Source: Pseudomonadota bacterium (GTDB lineage: Bacteria; Pseudomonadota; Gammaproteobacteria; Xanthomonadales; Xanthomonadaceae). Taken from it: DNA of 10,212 nt. Under the pieces are notes generated by a model, which was not told the origin of the DNA, searched no databases, and worked only from the letters and a program-made list of their open reading frames with translations. The position numbers were made by a program, and so were the translations under genes. This document shows positions 8,069 to 10,212 of this stretch, piece by piece (positions within the stretch are counted from its first letter, which is position 1; the number at the start of each line of letters is the position of its first letter). The stretch is taken from the NCBI GenBank assembly GCA_023393895.1, contig JAEXBT010000246.1, positions 1 through 10,212 of the forward strand, read 5' to 3'.

Positions 8069-9858
8069 GCACCACCGAAGTGAAGGTGCCCGACATCGGC
8101 GGCCAAGGCGACGTGCCGGTCATCGAGGTACTGGCCAAGCCGGGCGACCGGATCGAGAAGGACCAGGGCCTGGTCACGCTGGAATCGGACAAGGCCACGA
8201 TGGAAGTGCCCTCCGGCGTGGCGGGCGTGCTGAAATCGCTGAACGTGAAGGTGGGCGACACGCTTTCCGAAGGCGACGTGGTGGCGGTGATCGAAACCGC
8301 CGACGAGGCGGACGCCGGTCGAGCCGCCAAACCGCCGGTCGCTGCCCCGCCCGCCGAGGCCGCACCGGCCGCAACCCGCACCAAGACCAATGCCCGCCCT
8401 GCGACGCGCGTGCCCGAAGCCGCCGCCGAAAGCGGCCAGCCCGCCGACATCGAGTGCGCGATGGTGGTGATCGGCGCCGGCCCCGGCGGCTACACGGCCG
8501 CCTTCCGTGCCGCCGATCTCGGCCTCGATACCGTGCTGGTCGAGCGCCACGACACCCTCGGCGGCGTCTGCCTCAACGTCGGCTGCATTCCCTCCAAGGC
8601 GCTGCTGCACGCCGCCGAAGTGATCGACGCCGCCGCCCATGCCGGCGATTTCGGCATCCGCTTCGCCAAGCCGGAAATCGACCTCGATGCCCTGCGCGGC
8701 CACAAGGACAAGGTGGTCGGCCAGCTCACCAAGGGCCTCTCGGGCATGGCCCGCCAGCGCAAGGTGCGCGTCGTGCAGGGCAGCGCCGCGTTCGCTTCCC
8801 CGCACGAGCTGGACATCACCGCCGCCGACGGCAGCGTGCAGCGCCTGCGCTTTTCGAATTGCATCATCGCCGCCGGATCGCAGGCGGTGAAGCTGCCCGG
8901 CTTCCCCTGGGACGATCCGCGGGTGATGGATTCCACCGACGCATTGGCGCTGGCCGATGTGCCGAAGAAGCTGCTGGTGGTCGGCGGCGGCATCATCGGC
9001 CTGGAAATGGCCACCGTCTATCGCGGCCTGGGCAGCGAAGTGACCGTGGTGGAACTGGGCAGGCAACTCATCCCCGGTGCCGATGCCGATCTGGTCAAGC
9101 CGCTGGCTGCGCGCCTTGAAGCACAGGGCATCCACGTCCATCTCGGCACCCGCGTGGTGGACGCCAAGGCACAAAAGAACGGCATCGCCTGCAATTTCGA
9201 AGGCGAAAGCCTGCCCGCCACCAAGCTTTACGACCGCGTGCTGGTGGCGGTGGGCCGCGTCCCCAATGGCGGCAAGCTGGATGCCGGGAAGGCCGGCGTG
9301 GCGGTCGGCGAGCGCGGCTTCATCCAGGTGGATGCGCAGATGCGCACCAACGTGCCGCACATCTTCGCCATCGGCGATCTGGTCGGCCAGCCGATGCTCG
9401 CGCACAAGGCCAGCCACGAAGGCAAGCTGGCCGCGGAAGTGGCCGCCGGCCACAAGAAGGAATGGGTGGCGCGGGTGATCCCCAGCGTGGCCTATACCGA
9501 TCCGGAGATCGCCTGGGTGGGCGTCACCGAGAACGAGGCGCGCGAAAAGGGCCTGAAGATCGGCATCGGCAAGTTCCCGTGGGCCGCCTCCGGACGCGCC
9601 ATCGGGCTGGGCCGCACCGAGGGATTCACCAAGCTGCTGTTCGATGCCGAAACCGATCGCGTGATCGGTGGCGGCATCGTCGGCCCGCATGCGGGCGAGC
9701 TGATCAGCGAGATCGCGCTGGCCATCGAAATGGGCTGCGAAGCGGCCGACATCGGCCACACCATCCACCCGCACCCCACGCTGGGCGAATCCGTGGGCAT
9801 GGCCGCCGAAGTGCACGAAGGCACCATCACCGATCTCTACATCCCGAAGCGCAAATGA
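8065..9858 (+). CDS. lpdA: Dihydrolipoamide dehydrogenase (PDH E3) with N-terminal lipoyl domain
   Basis: E3 is a FAD flavoprotein that reoxidises dihydrolipoyl groups with NAD+. This 597-aa form carries an extra N-terminal lipoyl domain (about 3-77, lipoyl Lys43) joined by an Ala/Pro-rich linker to a complete E3. The domain layout resembles Neisseria p64k and the Ralstonia PDH E3. In the E3 part, the FAD-binding GxGxxG begins at residue 137, the redox disulfide is Cys169/Cys174 (GGVCLNVGCIPSK), the NAD-binding GGGIIGLE begins at 307, the second FAD motif is TNVPHIFAIGDL, and the catalytic dyad is His570/Glu575 (HPHPTLGE). The start ATG 8065 overlaps the channel stop, with GGAGG at 8053-8057 seven bases before it. 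A terminator follows. The lipoyl domain is about 73% identical to that of AceF by hand count, which ties this E3 to the same complex. Confidence 0.96.
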   Translation: MSTTEVKVPDIGGQGDVPVIEVLAKPGDRIEKDQGLVTLESDKATMEVPSGVAGVLKSLNVKVGDTLSEGDVVAVIETADEADAGRAAKPPVAAPPAEAAPAATRTKTNARPATRVPEAAAESGQPADIECAMVVIGAGPGGYTAAFRAADLGLDTVLVERHDTLGGVCLNVGCIPSKALLHAAEVIDAAAHAGDFGIRFAKPEIDLDALRGHKDKVVGQLTKGLSGMARQRKVRVVQGSAAFASPHELDITAADGSVQRLRFSNCIIAAGSQAVKLPGFPWDDPRVMDSTDALALADVPKKLLVVGGGIIGLEMATVYRGLGSEVTVVELGRQLIPGADADLVKPLAARLEAQGIHVHLGTRVVDAKAQKNGIACNFEGESLPATKLYDRVLVAVGRVPNGGKLDAGKAGVAVGERGFIQVDAQMRTNVPHIFAIGDLVGQPMLAHKASHEGKLAAEVAAGHKKEWVARVIPSVAYTDPEIAWVGVTENEAREKGLKIGIGKFPWAASGRAIGLGRTEGFTKLLFDAETDRVIGGGIVGPHAGELISEIALAIEMGCEAADIGHTIHPHPTLGESVGMAAEVHEGTITDLYIPKRK

Positions 9859-9888
9859 ACGCCCGGCCGCCGAGCCAGGGGCGACGGA

Positions 9889-9930
9889 ATGACGGACGGG
9901 AGGCCCCGCGATGCGGGGTTTCCCGGTCAT
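9889..9930 (+). terminator. Rho-independent-like terminator after lpdA
   Basis: The core is CCCCGC (9904-9909), a 3-nt loop, and GCGGGG (9913-9918) followed by TTT. Counting G-U pairs, the stem extends outward through CGGGA/TCCCG (9897-9901 with 9921-9925). After a 3-nt bulge it continues with ATGAC/GTCAT (9889-9893 with 9926-9930). The T-tract is short and part of the larger stem, so efficiency is uncertain. The position, 30 bp after the lpdA stop, fits the end of the aceF-mscS-lpdA operon. Confidence 0.65.
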
Positions 9931-9940
9931 CAGCCAGCGA

Positions 9941-10080
9941 TCAGGAATCCGACTCCGTCAGATCTGATCGCCGCTTTCCTGGCATCAACGTTCGACGCAA
10001 AATGAATGGCAAAGAAATAATTGCACCAATCATACAAATAATTGATAGCCAACCTGGAGATATGTGATTTTCCTTTCCAT
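9941..10080 (-). pseudogene. Possible C-terminal remnant of a membrane-protein gene cut by the IS
   Basis: On the minus strand, an open frame enters this stretch from the IS side and ends at a TGA whose complement is 9941-9943. It encodes a hydrophobic segment (WLSIICMIGAIISLPFIL) followed by a basic, polar tail (RRTLMPGKRRSDLTESDS), which looks like the last helix and C-terminus of a membrane protein. Part of the stretch is AT-rich: a hand count gives 26 G+C in the 80 bases 10001-10080, very unlike the rest of the window. The upstream part of such a gene would lie beyond the insertion sequence. Other frames here are also open but look less protein-like. I do not recognise the family, and this could be non-coding DNA. 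Confidence 0.25.
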
Positions 10081-10123
10081 TGATTCGACGTCCCCCCGCT
10101 TTTGAGTAGCACGCCGGTTTGGA

Positions 10124-10153
10124 GTCCAATTCCCCAACCCCAGGAGATTGGAC
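10124..10153 (+). repeat. Inverted repeat around the transposase ribosome binding site
   Basis: GTCCAAT (10124-10130) and ATTGGAC (10147-10153) are perfect 7-bp complements separated by 16 bases. The Shine-Dalgarno AGGAG (10142-10146) is in the loop, directly against the 3' arm, and the GTG start follows the arm without a gap. In mRNA this could form a hairpin that limits translation of orfA. Confidence 0.6.
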
Positions 10154-10212
10154 GTGAAGAAGCGCTTTTCCGAAGAACAGATCATTGGCTTTCTGCGTGA
10201 GGCCGACGCGGG
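10154..10212 (+). CDS. IS3-family transposase OrfA (3' end beyond window)
   Basis: Only the first 19 codons and part of the next are in the window, starting KKRFSEEQIIGFLRE after a GTG start. This is the characteristic N-terminus of the IS3-family OrfA helix-turn-helix protein (HTH_Tnp_1/IS51-IS407 type), which binds the element's ends and is fused to the DDE-domain OrfB by programmed -1 frameshifting in typical members. The start GTG 10154 is chosen because AGGAG lies 7 bases before it and because family proteins begin at this point. Whether the gene is intact cannot be seen. Confidence 0.85.
   Translation, partial: MKKRFSEEQIIGFLREADA

Larger units (their letters stand above)
10081..10212 (+). 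mobile_element. Left end of an IS3-family insertion sequence (runs off the window)
   Basis: An IS3-type orfA begins at 10154. The preceding sequence changes character near 10081, where a TG dinucleotide starts a C-rich stretch (TGATTCGACGTCCCCCC), the kind of end expected for IS3-family elements (TG...CA termini, often with a C-run). The exact left boundary is inferred, as neither the right inverted repeat nor the target duplication is in the window. The element lies about 150 bp after the lpdA terminator, so it does not interrupt the PDH operon. Confidence 0.6.

Noticed and set aside
7756..9930. 724-aa minus-strand open frame opposite lpdA
   Set aside because: Antisense shadow of lpdA and the 3' end of the channel gene; His/Gly/Ala-rich with no family features, while the plus strand encodes complete conserved proteins.
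10002..10067. Short plus-strand ORF of 21 codons in the AT-rich patch
   Set aside because: Too short, no Shine-Dalgarno and no recognisable product.

Overview
The window is high-GC, densely coded chromosomal DNA of a gammaproteobacterium, most likely Xanthomonadaceae/Lysobacteraceae (Lysobacter-Luteimonas-Xanthomonas type). This rests on the combined gene content (YajQ, DUF1415, a lipoyl-domain-bearing E3), the short TAnnnT-like -10 elements close to the start codons, and the codon use. No taxonomic marker gene is present, so the placement is inference.

Layout. (1) 1-2706, plus strand: the 3' part of miaB (tRNA ms2i6A methylthiotransferase), then a phoH-like ATPase gene (ybeZ type) and ybeY (endoribonuclease). 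This is the conserved tRNA/rRNA maturation cluster. The ybeX/corC and lnt genes that follow in many relatives are not here. (2) 2713-3781, minus strand: yajQ (nucleotide/c-di-GMP binding protein) followed by a DUF1415 gene, convergent with ybeY. (3) 3878-5314, plus strand: an EamA/DMT-family 10-helix transporter, divergent from yajQ, and a small membrane protein of unknown function. (4) 5455-9858, plus strand: a tight three-gene unit of aceF (pyruvate dehydrogenase E2), an MscS-type mechanosensitive channel, and lpdA (E3 with its own N-terminal lipoyl domain). It ends at a hairpin terminator near 9889-9930. (5) 9931-10212: a short AT-rich stretch that may hold the tail of a broken membrane-protein gene on the minus strand, then the left end of an IS3-family insertion sequence whose orfA runs off the window.

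How the genes work together. The E2 and E3 products belong to one pyruvate dehydrogenase complex. No E1 (aceE) gene is in the window, so it must lie elsewhere. The channel gene between them shares the mRNA and is coupled by 4-nt spacing on one side and an ATGA overlap on the other. The rest is housekeeping RNA maturation and signalling.

I found no clearly new biological system. The points most worth checking are the channel gene inside the PDH operon, the nearly identical lipoyl-domain DNA in aceF and lpdA, and the IS junction with its leader hairpin.
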